Source of the DNA: an uncultured Faecalibacterium sp.
Lineage (GTDB): Bacteria; Bacillota; Clostridia; Oscillospirales; Ruminococcaceae
Direction: 5' to 3'
Length of the DNA: 46,470 nucleotides
Assembly: GCA_900540455.1 (NCBI GenBank)
Contig: UQGD01000015.1
Span: 1-46,470, forward strand
Shown: positions 1 through 6,228 of the stretch, in pieces
Position numbering within the stretch: position 1 is the stretch's first letter
Layout: each line of letters opens with the position of its first letter
The notes under the pieces: generated by a model
What the model was told of the DNA's origin: nothing
The model's input: only the letters and a program-made list of their open reading frames with translations
Databases searched by the model: none
Program-made: the position numbers and the translations under genes

Positions 1-348
1 CACATAGATTTCAAGGTCAGCCATCAGCCGGGGGAAATCCGGGTGCGCCGCCAGCACGATCAGGTAGTTGACGATCGCCAGCCAGCGCTTGCGGGCGGGC
101 TTGACACGGTCATAGAAAATGTCGATCATGACGTGCTCGTCCTTGATGACATTGATGCCCATGCCCCAGAAGGTGGTAAACGCAAACAGCGTGGTATTGA
201 ACTCGGACAGTTCCTTCCAGCTCAACGCAAAGAAGTACCGGGCAATGACCGCAAAGATGACCAGTGCAGCCAACAGCGCCATGGCGACGACGCCGATCAC
301 GAAGTACAGGTCAAACAGCTTTTTGCCCACTTTTTTCAAGGTATCTAT
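1..348 (-). CDS. dctQ: TRAP transporter small permease DctQ (partial, runs off window)
   Basis: Small membrane subunit of a tripartite ATP-independent periplasmic (TRAP) transporter, which links the DctP binding protein to the large DctM permease. The visible N-terminal part has a first hydrophobic helix rich in V, A, L and I, then the typical WKELSEFN segment, a second helix, and the DEHVMIDIFYDRV stretch expected of DctQ. It lies downstream of dctP on the same strand, as in dctPQM operons; dctM would be to the left, outside the window. No ATG is present near the ribosome site AAGGAG; the well-spaced codon is ATA at 348-346, and a TTG lies at 339-337. The last 15 or so residues before the window edge (positions 1-50) turn hydrophilic where a membrane helix is expected, so the edge may be an assembly join. 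Family call is good; start and edge are uncertain. Confidence 0.75.
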   Translation of the reverse strand, partial: MDTLKKVGKKLFDLYFVIGVVAMALLAALVIFAVIARYFFALSWKELSEFNTTLFAFTTFWGMGINVIKDEHVMIDIFYDRVKPARKRWLAIVNYLIVLAAHPDFPRLMADLEIYV

Positions 349-385
349 GGTGCTCAGCTCCTTTCCAATGGAACGATGCAAACAA

Positions 386-413
386 AAGGGGCGGCCCGCA
401 AAGGCCGCCCTTT
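386..413 (-). terminator. hairpin between dctP and dctQ (attenuator or mRNA stabiliser)
   Basis: An 11-bp GC-rich stem (arms 386-396 and 403-413, core GGGCGGCC/GGCCGCCC) with a 6-nt loop. Read on the minus strand it is followed by TTTTGTTTG, so it can act as a partial terminator. Its place between dctP and dctQ fits the common pattern of a binding protein made in excess over its permease. Confidence 0.6.
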
Positions 414-434
414 GCTGATTTCAGGGAGGTTCGA

Positions 435-1517
435 TCAGGCGCCTGCCACGATCTTCTGCATCTCAGCGATCTCCTCCGCCGTGCAGATGCCCTCGGACAC
501 GCACTGGTCATAAACGGGCTGCACAGCCTCCTGGAAGGCCTTCAGCTCATCGGCGGTAGGCTCATAGATCTCGCAGCCAGCGTCTGCCACCACCTGCTTG
601 GAGGCGTTGGAGTTCTGGTCGATCAGCTCATCGTTGTAGATACCCATTGCATCGGCGCACTGGGTGATGATCTCCTGGTACTCCTGGGGCAGGCTGTTCC
701 AGAAAGCGGCGTTGATGTAGAACGGGTCCGGATGGAACTGGTAGTTCACCTCGGTGAAGTACTTCTGCACTTCGTAGAACTTCATGCCGTCCACGTTGAC
801 CCAGGGGTTCTCCTGGCCGTCGGCCACGCCGGTCTTCAGGCCCATGTACAGGTCAGAATACGGGATAGAGGTGGTGGTAGCGCCCAGAGCCTGGAAGGTC
901 AGGTCGATGGTCTTCATGCCGTTGGTTCGCATCTTCAGGCCCTTCAGGTCAGCAGGAGCCTTGATGGGGTGCTTGGAGTTGGAGAACTGACGGTAGCCGC
1001 CTGCGTCGCACAGGTTGACGATCACGGTGCCGTTGGCAGCCTCTGCCTCTGCGCAGACCTTCTTGGCCAGGTCGCTGTGCAGCAGAGCGGTGACCTGCTC
1101 ACGGGTATTGGTCAGGAACGGCAGGGTGAACATCAGCAGGCGGGGGCTGAAGTCAAACTGACCGCCGCGCATACCCTGGATGGTGCCCGCCACGACCTGC
1201 TCCAGCATCTCTTTCTCGGTGCCCAGCTGGCCGTTGCCGTATACCTCAATGGTCAGGTGGCCGTTGGTTGCAGCCTTTACGTCCTCGGCAAACTTCTCCA
1301 TGGAAATAAAGCGGGGGTTGCCCTCCGGCTGTGAATGGCCGATGATCAGGTTGAAATCACCCAGAGCGGCAAACTTGTCATCGCCGCCGGCTGCTGCAGC
1401 CGGTGCGCTGGATGCAGCGGTGCTGCTGGAGCTGGAGCCGCCGCAGGCTGCCAGAGCGCCCGCTGCTGCCATCACGCCGGAAACCTTGAGGAAATTACGA
1501 CGAGAGATCTTTTTCAT
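435..1517 (-). CDS. dctP: TRAP transporter substrate-binding lipoprotein, DctP family
   Basis: Extracytoplasmic solute-binding protein of a TRAP transporter, 360 residues, usual length for DctP. Residues 5-11 are SRRNFLK, a textbook twin-arginine motif, followed by a hydrophobic stretch and a lipobox LAAC with Cys25, then a Ser/Ala-rich linker; this predicts Tat export followed by lipid anchoring. The mature part carries the DctP signature with PADLKGLKMRTNG, whose Arg normally binds the carboxylate of organic-acid ligands. The substrate cannot be told from sequence; sugar acids or dicarboxylates are typical, and a divergently coded GntR/FadR regulator supports a sugar-acid-like ligand (inference). 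Ribosome site GAAGAGAAGGAG lies just before the ATG. Confidence 0.92.
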   Translation of the reverse strand: MKKISRRNFLKVSGVMAAAGALAACGGSSSSSTAASSAPAAAAGGDDKFAALGDFNLIIGHSQPEGNPRFISMEKFAEDVKAATNGHLTIEVYGNGQLGTEKEMLEQVVAGTIQGMRGGQFDFSPRLLMFTLPFLTNTREQVTALLHSDLAKKVCAEAEAANGTVIVNLCDAGGYRQFSNSKHPIKAPADLKGLKMRTNGMKTIDLTFQALGATTTSIPYSDLYMGLKTGVADGQENPWVNVDGMKFYEVQKYFTEVNYQFHPDPFYINAAFWNSLPQEYQEIITQCADAMGIYNDELIDQNSNASKQVVADAGCEIYEPTADELKAFQEAVQPVYDQCVSEGICTAEEIAEMQKIVAGA

Positions 1518-1594
1518 GGTTGTTCTCCTTCTCTTCTTTCAGGCCGCGGGTGATCCGTGCTTTTGTCCCGTTTTGAGCCTCTGCTTGCAGCAGC

Positions 1595-1605
1595 CTGTAT
1601 ACAAG
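1595..1605. promoter_or_regulatory. GntR-type operator 1 (CTGTATACAAG)
   Basis: TGTATACA palindromic core at 1596-1603, nearly identical to the core of the known Bacillus GntR operator (ACTTGTATACAAGT). It sits between the dctP promoter and the dctP start. First of four copies in this intergenic region. Confidence 0.65.
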
Positions 1606-1622
1606 CTCAGCCATCTGGCTAT

Positions 1623-1651
1623 ATGTTAACAAATCTTTACACGCTTTGCAA
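1623..1651 (-). promoter_or_regulatory. probable sigma-A promoter of dctP
   Basis: On the minus strand TTGCAA (1646-1651) and TAACAT (1623-1628) are separated by 17 bp. The palindrome at 1595-1605 lies about 18 bp downstream of the -10 box, a position from which a bound repressor would block transcription. Confidence 0.5.
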
Positions 1652-1810
1652 TGGGGAAACCGGCTAAATATTCTGACCTTTCTTTGTACAGGTTCCACAA
1701 TCTATTGTACAGTTTCATCAATTTTGCGCGAATATGAGTGGATCTCTGTGGACAGTTTATCTAATATATCAGTTTCACGCTCCGCTTTCTCCTCTTGCGC
1801 CCCGGTGTGC

Positions 1811-1828
1811 AATCCTGTATACAAGATT
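1811..1828. promoter_or_regulatory. GntR-type operator 2, extended palindrome
   Basis: AATCCTGTATACAAGATT is an 18-bp palindrome with a single mismatched pair, the longest of the four copies. It lies mid-way in the gene-free region, about 220 bp from copy 1. Confidence 0.65.
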
Positions 1829-1974
1829 GTTTTCCCTGTTCCTTTCCCGGCGTATTCTTTTCTTTCACCCAGAAAAGTCGGAGCGTTTGCAGGGCCGTCC
1901 CGCCTATGCAGCTGCGTCGCCGGGCGCAAAGTGCGCAAAAACAGACGCTGTTTCGTATTATCTTTGGGGACTAT

Positions 1975-1985
1975 CTTGTATACAG
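1975..1985. promoter_or_regulatory. GntR-type operator 3 (CTTGTATACAG)
   Basis: Same TGTATACA core (1977-1984), about 160 bp from copy 2. No promoter is evident directly beside it. Confidence 0.6.
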
Positions 1986-2159
1986 CTTCTTTTCTTCGGG
2001 AAGGACGCCGCCGCCTGCCCTTGCTGCCGCCTTTTGGGACAGATCCGATGGCAGTCTTTTTGCAGAAAGTGCGGTCCGCCCCTTCTTTTCGGCCTGCAAG
2101 TGCCCGCCGGAAGCCCTGCCGCCTTTGGACAGCCCGCCGGAACTGCGCCCACCCCCCTC

Positions 2160-2170
2160 CTTGTATACAG
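2160..2170. promoter_or_regulatory. GntR-type operator 4 (CTTGTATACAG)
   Basis: Same core (2162-2169), ending 17 bp upstream of the -35 box of the regulator promoter, which suggests autoregulation. Confidence 0.65.
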
Positions 2171-2187
2171 CAAGGCCGATTTGCTGG

Positions 2188-2216
2188 TTGACTTTCCCCC
2201 TGGGGTCCGATACAAT
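2188..2216 (+). promoter_or_regulatory. sigma-A promoter of the GntR regulator
   Basis: TTGACT (2188-2193), 17-bp spacer, TACAAT (2211-2216). Transcription would start near 2223, which supports the short start of the regulator at 2250. Confidence 0.65.
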
Positions 2217-2249
2217 AAGTATAAAACACCGCAAAGGGAGGCCCGCACC

Positions 2250-2933
2250 ATGGCCCAGCAGCTAAGCACCGACGAGATCTACCGCACGCTGGAAAGCGAG
2301 ATCCTGTCCCTCAAGATCCCGCCCAATGATACACTGAGCGAAAACCAGCTGTGCAAGCGCTTCAATGTATCCCGCACCCCCATCCGCAGCGTGCTGCAGC
2401 GGCTGGAGCAAAACCATTTTGTACAGATCATCCCCTGCAAAGGCACGATCGTCACCGCCATCAACATCGACATCGTCAACCAGATCATCTATCAGCGTGT
2501 AGCGGTGGAGAGCATGGTGCTGCGGGACTTTGTCAAGATCTGCACCCCCGTACAGCTGGCCGAGGTGGAGCACGCCTTTAATCTGATCCAGCAGGCCGCA
2601 CAAGGCAGCAGCCAGCCGGAGGTCTTTGATATCAATCATTTTCTGGAGCACGACCTGCATATGCACCAGATCTGGTTTGAGCATACCAACAAGCAGTATC
2701 TGTGGCAGCAGATCACCCGCCCCCAGGCGGATTACTCCCGCTTTATCCGGCTGGATATCATCCGGGCCAACAATGTGCCGGACGTTTTGGCCGAGCATAA
2801 AGAGATGCTGCGCATCATCACGGAAAAAGACCTGGATGCCATTGAGCCGCTGATCAGCCGCCACCTGTACGGCGGCATCCGGCGTTTGGGCGACATCTTG
2901 TTCTCAGAAGAATATCGGGAGCTGTTCCAGTAA
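2250..2933 (+). CDS. GntR/FadR-family transcriptional regulator (FCD domain)
   Basis: DNA-binding regulator of 227 residues. N-terminal winged helix-turn-helix (about residues 8-70) with the GntR pattern LSENQLCKRFNVSRTPIR. The C-terminal all-helical FCD ligand domain shows the expected metal ligands: Asp and His in HDLHMH, His in EHKEML and His in ISRHLYGG. FCD domains bind carboxylated sugars or organic acids. It is divergent from the TRAP operon and the shared 730-bp region holds four palindromes of GntR type, so it very likely controls the transporter and itself; the ligand is probably the transported acid (inference). The frame is open far upstream, but the ATG at 2250 has the site AAAGGGAGG and lies just past the promoter. 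Confidence 0.9.
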   Translation: MAQQLSTDEIYRTLESEILSLKIPPNDTLSENQLCKRFNVSRTPIRSVLQRLEQNHFVQIIPCKGTIVTAINIDIVNQIIYQRVAVESMVLRDFVKICTPVQLAEVEHAFNLIQQAAQGSSQPEVFDINHFLEHDLHMHQIWFEHTNKQYLWQQITRPQADYSRFIRLDIIRANNVPDVLAEHKEMLRIITEKDLDAIEPLISRHLYGGIRRLGDILFSEEYRELFQ

Positions 2934-2960
2934 GATCCGCCGTTCTGGACCAGGCCCCGC

Positions 2961-3000
2961 AAAAGGACGCAGACCGGAATGGTCTGCGTCCTTTTTTCTT
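2961..3000 (+). terminator. intrinsic terminator after the GntR regulator
   Basis: AAAAGGACGCAGACC (2961-2975) pairs with GGTCTGCGTCCTTTT (2981-2995) around a 5-nt loop, followed by a T-rich tail. Confidence 0.9.
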
Positions 3001-3036
3001 ATAGGTCCGGCTATGGGGGCGCAGCCTGCCCCACAC

Positions 3037-3065
3037 TTGACAAGACCTGTATTGTGATTCATACT
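3037..3065 (+). promoter_or_regulatory. sigma-A promoter of the chromate-type transporter pair
   Basis: TTGACA (3037-3042), 17-bp spacer, CATACT (3060-3065). The leader to the first ATG is about 125 nt with no clear structure. Confidence 0.6.
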
Positions 3066-3196
3066 AGAAATCTCTTTAGGGGACAAGCATCCGCATCTTT
3101 GGCAAAGCGGAAAATTCCGGCCTGCCCAACCCGGCGCCGCTGGCTGTTTGTCCCGGATCAACCACAGCAGGGCAGCAAAAAGGAGGAACGCTGTAT

Positions 3197-3784
3197 ATGG
3201 AACCACAAAAGCCAGACAGCTCCCGTGCCGCACGCCTTTGGAAGCTGTTTATCACCACTTTGTACATCAGCAGCTTTACCTTTGGCGGCGGGTTCGTGAT
3301 CGTGACTTTTATGAAAAAGAAGTTTGTGGATGAGCTGCACTGGCTCGATGAGCAGGAGATGCTGGACATGACCGCCCTGGCGCAGTCCGCCCCCGGCGCC
3401 ATCGCGGTAAACGCCGCCATCCTGGTGGGCTGGCAGGTGGAAGGTCTGGCCGGGATGCTGGTGGCCGTGCTGGGCACCATCCTGCCGCCCATGGTCATCC
3501 TATCCATCATCTCGGTCTTTTACACGGCCTTTGCCTCCAACCGCTACATTGCCCTGCTGCTCAAAGGTATGCAGGCAGGCGTGGCGGCTGTGATCCTGGA
3601 TGTGGTATTTGACCTGGGCAGCAAGGTGGCCCGCAGCGGCTCCTGGGTGTACATCGCTTTGATGGCCGCTGCGTTTGTGGCCAACACGGTGCTGCACATC
3701 AACGTGATCCTGGTGATCCTGGCCGCCGCCGCCTTTGGTGTGGTGCGGGCGCTGCTGCAGCAGAAAAAAGGCGGTGCAAAATGA
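3197..3784 (+). CDS. chromate transporter family protein, half-size subunit 1 (CHR domain)
   Basis: Membrane protein of 195 residues consisting of one CHR domain (ChrA family). It shows the early FGGGF motif at the end of the first helix, the SAPGAIAVN motif and several hydrophobic helices. Full-length ChrA has two CHR domains; here they are coded by two overlapping genes that probably form a heterodimer. Family members export chromate, but in gut anaerobes the real substrate is not established, and related CHR proteins may carry other anions. Strong ribosome site AAGGAGG before the ATG. The stop overlaps the next start by 4 bp (ATGA). Confidence 0.88.
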   Translation: MEPQKPDSSRAARLWKLFITTLYISSFTFGGGFVIVTFMKKKFVDELHWLDEQEMLDMTALAQSAPGAIAVNAAILVGWQVEGLAGMLVAVLGTILPPMVILSIISVFYTAFASNRYIALLLKGMQAGVAAVILDVVFDLGSKVARSGSWVYIALMAAAFVANTVLHINVILVILAAAAFGVVRALLQQKKGGAK

Positions 3785-4344
3785 TCTATCTCCAACTTTT
3801 TCTCAGCTTTATGCAGGTGGGCTTGTTCAGCGTGGGCGGCGGATATGCCGCCATGCCGCTGATCCGCAGCCAGGTGGTGGAACAGCACAGCTGGCTGACC
3901 ATGCAGGAATTTACCGATCTTGTCACCATTGCAGAGATGACCCCCGGCCCCATTGCCATCAACTCTGCCACCTTTGTGGGCCTGCGCATCGCCCAGCTGC
4001 CCGGCGCTGTCATCGCCACCCTGGGGTGCATCACCCCGGCCCTGATTTTGGTGTCGCTGCTGGCGTGGGTCTACCGCAAGTACAAGGACCTCTCGCTGCT
4101 GCAGACCATCCTGGCCTGTCTGCGCCCGGTGATCGTTGCGCTGATCCTGGGGGCGGGGCTGTCCATCCTGGCCATGGTGGTATTTGGCGATGGGCCGTGG
4201 GCGCTGTCCTCCATTGACTGGATCGGCACCTGCAGTTTTATCGCCGCCTTTTTTGCCCTGCGCAAGTTCAAATGGAACCCGGTCCTCACCATGTGTCTGT
4301 GCGGCCTGACGGGACTGGTCCTGCATCTGGTGCTGGGGATCTGA
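3781..4344 (+). CDS. chromate transporter family protein, half-size subunit 2 (CHR domain)
   Basis: Second CHR-domain membrane protein, 187 residues, translationally coupled to its partner by a 4-bp overlap. It carries the motif SVGGGYAAMPLI near residue 20 and MTPGPIAINSATFVG about residues 56-70, both diagnostic for the family. The two copies differ in the central motif (APGAIAVN against TPGPIAIN), as expected of an old heterodimer rather than a recent duplication. Substrate unproven. Confidence 0.88.
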   Translation: MIYLQLFLSFMQVGLFSVGGGYAAMPLIRSQVVEQHSWLTMQEFTDLVTIAEMTPGPIAINSATFVGLRIAQLPGAVIATLGCITPALILVSLLAWVYRKYKDLSLLQTILACLRPVIVALILGAGLSILAMVVFGDGPWALSSIDWIGTCSFIAAFFALRKFKWNPVLTMCLCGLTGLVLHLVLGI

Positions 4345-4371
4345 AAAGTCTTTCCCGTATTCTGCTTCCTC

Positions 4372-4420
4372 GACCCTGCTTCCGGTCATGCTGGCTGTGC
4401 CCGCTGCCGGAGGCAGGGTC
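4372..4420 (+). terminator. weak terminator after the CHR pair
   Basis: GACCCTGC (4372-4379) and GCAGGGTC (4413-4420) form an 8-bp stem with an inner CCGG pairing. The T-rich stretch is at 4438-4457 rather than immediately after the stem, so termination strength is doubtful. Confidence 0.4.
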
Positions 4421-4460
4421 CTTTGCTGCCTGCCCGCTTTCTGTTTTTTGTTTTTCCCTC

Positions 4461-4489
4461 TTGACAAGACCCCGGACGGTGGGTATAAT
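4461..4489 (+). promoter_or_regulatory. consensus sigma-A promoter of the DUF3793-flavodoxin operon
   Basis: TTGACA (4461-4466) and TATAAT (4484-4489), both perfect, with the optimal 17-bp spacer. A promoter this strong usually needs a repressor, and two iron-box-like palindromes follow directly. Confidence 0.85.
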
Positions 4490-4500
4490 AGCCCCATAAG

Positions 4501-4519
4501 TTAGGCTTAGCTAACCAAA
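4501..4519. promoter_or_regulatory. DtxR/IdeR-like iron box 1
   Basis: TTAGGCTTAGCTAACCAAA matches 15 of 19 positions of the DtxR/IdeR consensus (TTAGGTTAGGCTAACCTAA). It overlaps the first transcribed bases downstream of the consensus promoter, a classical repressor position. Confidence 0.6.
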
Positions 4520-4548
4520 CAGCAAGCCTCTTATTTTTCCCTTGTAGG

Positions 4549-4567
4549 TTAGGTTATGCTAACCTCT
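4549..4567. promoter_or_regulatory. DtxR/IdeR-like iron box 2
   Basis: TTAGGTTATGCTAACCTCT matches 16 of 19 positions of the same consensus, with 16 of the first 17. It lies in the leader, 14 bp upstream of the ribosome site at 4583-4588. Confidence 0.7.
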
Positions 4568-4597
4568 TATTCCCTGGACACCAGGAGGACGATGTGT

Positions 4598-5149
4598 ATG
4601 TCAGAGGATCTGTTTATCCGTTATTGCTCCCCCACCTTAGCCGGGATCAAGACCGGGAACCTGTTTTCCTGTCCCTGCCCCTGTCCGCGGGCCTTGACCC
4701 AGCAGCTGTGCGGTCTGAACCGGACCTTAGGCCCCAAAGGGGTCCGCATCCTGCCCTTGCAGGTGTGCGGCGGCCGGGCACTGATCTACGCTTACCGCCC
4801 CCACGCTCTGGAAGGCGACCTGACCGACCAGCGTGCCCGGGAGCTGCTGCTGGAATATGGCTATGTTCCCGAGGACGCCGCCGGGTGTGTCGTCCACCTG
4901 ATCCACCGCCTGCGTACCGCGGCGCAGTTCCCCCATGAGATCGGCCTGTTTTTGAGCTATCCCCCGGAGGATGTGCTGGGATTTATCCGCAACCAGGCCC
5001 GCAACCAGAAATGTGTGGGCTGCTGGAAGGTATACGGCGATGAACAGGCCGCCAAAATACAGTTTGAAAAATACGCCGCTTGCAGCCAGATCTATCTGCA
5101 GCAGTGGCAAAACGGCTGCTCTCTTGAGCAGCTCACCGTAGCCTGCTGA
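4598..5149 (+). CDS. DUF3793 family protein, predicted iron-responsive
   Basis: Protein of 183 residues resembling the DUF3793 family of Firmicutes, whose biochemical role is unknown. Features: a Cys-rich CPCPC motif about residue 25, a central VCGGRALIYAYRP segment, and a C-terminal RNQKCVGCWKVYGD region with two further Cys. No signal peptide or membrane helix, so probably cytosolic. It is the first gene of a two-gene unit with flavodoxin behind a consensus promoter and two DtxR/IdeR-like boxes, so expression should rise when iron is scarce (inference). The ATG at 4598 is favoured over 4592 because AGGAGG ends 9 nt upstream. Confidence 0.8.
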   Translation: MSEDLFIRYCSPTLAGIKTGNLFSCPCPCPRALTQQLCGLNRTLGPKGVRILPLQVCGGRALIYAYRPHALEGDLTDQRARELLLEYGYVPEDAAGCVVHLIHRLRTAAQFPHEIGLFLSYPPEDVLGFIRNQARNQKCVGCWKVYGDEQAAKIQFEKYAACSQIYLQQWQNGCSLEQLTVAC

Positions 5150-5188
5150 GGCAGGCTATGCAAAACCAAGAAAGGTAGGATGCTAATT

Positions 5189-5611
5189 ATGCGTGATCTT
5201 GCAATCGTTTATTGGAGCGCCACCGGCAACACCGAAGCCATGGCCGCCGCTGTCGCTGAGGGTGCCCGGTCCACCGGGGCGCAGGTGCGGCTGATGACCG
5301 CCGCCGAAGCCTCACCCGACCAGCTGGCTGCCTGCGACGGCATCGCCTTTGGCTGCCCCGCTATGGGCACCGAACAGCTGGAGGAGACCGAGTTTGAGCC
5401 TCTGTTCTCTGCCTGCGAAGGCCAGCTGAACGGCAAGGCCCTGGCGCTGTTTGGCTCTTATGGCTGGGGCGGCGGCGAGTGGATGAGCAGCTGGGAGGCC
5501 CGCTGCACCGAGGCCGGTGCCCGCCTGGTCTGCCCCAGTGTGATCTGCTGCGAGACCCCCGACCAGGACACCTTGGCTGCCTGCCGCAGCCTGGGCGCAG
5601 CCCTGGGCTGA
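5189..5611 (+). CDS. flavodoxin
   Basis: FMN-binding electron carrier of 140 residues. The phosphate loop SATGNTEAM follows the first strand IVYW near residue 8, and later loops show FGCPAMG and FGSYGWGGGEWM, where aromatic residues sandwich the isoalloxazine ring. Length fits a short-chain flavodoxin. Flavodoxins replace ferredoxins when iron is short, which agrees with the iron boxes upstream of the preceding DUF3793 gene. An ATG at 5180 would add three residues; 5189 has the better distance from AAGGTAGG and gives the usual flavodoxin N terminus. Confidence 0.93.
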   Translation: MRDLAIVYWSATGNTEAMAAAVAEGARSTGAQVRLMTAAEASPDQLAACDGIAFGCPAMGTEQLEETEFEPLFSACEGQLNGKALALFGSYGWGGGEWMSSWEARCTEAGARLVCPSVICCETPDQDTLAACRSLGAALG

Positions 5612-5662
5612 AAAGACGGCTGCCCCTTTTGATCGAAAACTCTCCCCATTCTCTTCCCTGTT

Positions 5663-5724
5663 GCAAAAGCCCCTTTCTCCTGCTTTGCCGACTGCCGCCG
5701 GCCGCAGGAAGAAGGGGCTTTTGC
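5663..5724 (+). terminator. terminator after flavodoxin
   Basis: GCAAAAGCCCC (from 5663) pairs with GGGGCTTTTGC (ending 5724), with further pairing of CTCCTGC and GCAGGAAG. Long interrupted stem; the tail is not very T-rich. Confidence 0.55.
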
Positions 5725-5743
5725 ATTGGGATGGGCACAAAAG

Positions 5744-5779
5744 AAAAAGGACAGGTGGAAAATTCCATCTGTCCTTTTT
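5744..5779 (-). terminator. terminator of tRNA-Ser
   Basis: AAAAAGGACAGGTGGAA (5744-5760) pairs with the following arm ending in TTTTT (5779). It lies immediately downstream of tRNA-Ser on the minus strand; the symmetric A and T runs would also allow it to work on the plus strand. Confidence 0.8.
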
Positions 5780-5781
5780 GG

Positions 5782-5869
5782 CGGAGCAGCAGGGATTTGA
5801 ACCCTGGCACCCCTTCCGGGGCCTACGAGATTTCGAGTCACGCCTCTTCGACCACTTGAGTACTGCTCC
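5782..5869 (-). tRNA. tRNA-Ser (CGA)
   Basis: Class II tRNA of about 88 nt with a 7-bp acceptor stem (GGAGCAG/CTGCTCC), anticodon loop CTCGAAA giving anticodon CGA, a long variable arm (GGCCCCGGAAGGGGTGCC) and a normal T arm with GTTCAAATC. The anticodon stem has one U-U mismatch. CCA is not encoded. Confidence 0.93.
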
Positions 5870-5884
5870 ATTTATAGCCTTTAC

Positions 5885-5913
5885 ATTATAACAGAAAGCA
5901 CCGCCTGCGTCAA
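5885..5913 (-). promoter_or_regulatory. promoter of tRNA-Ser
   Basis: On the minus strand TTGACG (5908-5913), 17-bp spacer, TATAAT (5885-5890), about 15 bp before the tRNA 5' end. Confidence 0.75.
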
Positions 5914-6228
5914 CCGGTTTTTCCCGGCAGCAGGCGGCGCCGGACACAGCACCCGATGGGTGGTACGGGCTGTACGGGTGGAGTAATTTTTGCACCATTC
6001 TCTCTTTTCTATGTAGAAAACCCCGCGGAAAGAAAACTTTCTGCGGGGTTTTTGCAAGTTTTTATCCAGGTCGTTCGTATGGTATAGTAAGGAGTTCTCC
6101 AACTCCGCCGACATTCTGCATAACGATACTTTGTTTTTGTTGTGGAACTTATACAAGTTCAGTCTTGCAATTTCCGGCACAGGGGCGTATGATACAGAAG
6201 TCGAACTCTGTAAAAAAGGAGTGATACC
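5914..6228. other. gene-free interval between tRNA-Ser and the PAP2 locus
   Basis: Holds an inverted repeat CCGCCTGC/GCAGGCGG (5901-5908 and 5930-5937) around the tRNA promoter -35 box, a bidirectional terminator-like hairpin with CCCCGC/GCGGGG arms at 6017-6053, and the PAP2 promoter (TTGCAA 6165-6170, 17 bp, TATGAT 6188-6193). No gene is supported here. Confidence 0.6.

Larger units (their letters stand above)
1518..2249. promoter_or_regulatory. long divergent control region between dctP and the GntR regulator
   Basis: About 730 bp without a credible gene. Open frames cross it on both strands but have no ribosome site, no family resemblance and are interrupted by the promoters. What it holds: the dctP promoter, the regulator promoter, four TGTATACA palindromes at 1595, 1815, 1975 and 2160, and two shorter TTGTACAG motifs (about 1684 and 1705). 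The multiplicity suggests DNA looping or cooperative binding. Confidence 0.6.

Noticed and set aside
1734..2249. N-terminal extension of the GntR regulator or an independent gene in the long intergenic region
   Set aside because: The -35/-10 promoter at 2188-2216 and the ribosome site at 2233-2240 place the start at 2250; the extension has no family resemblance.
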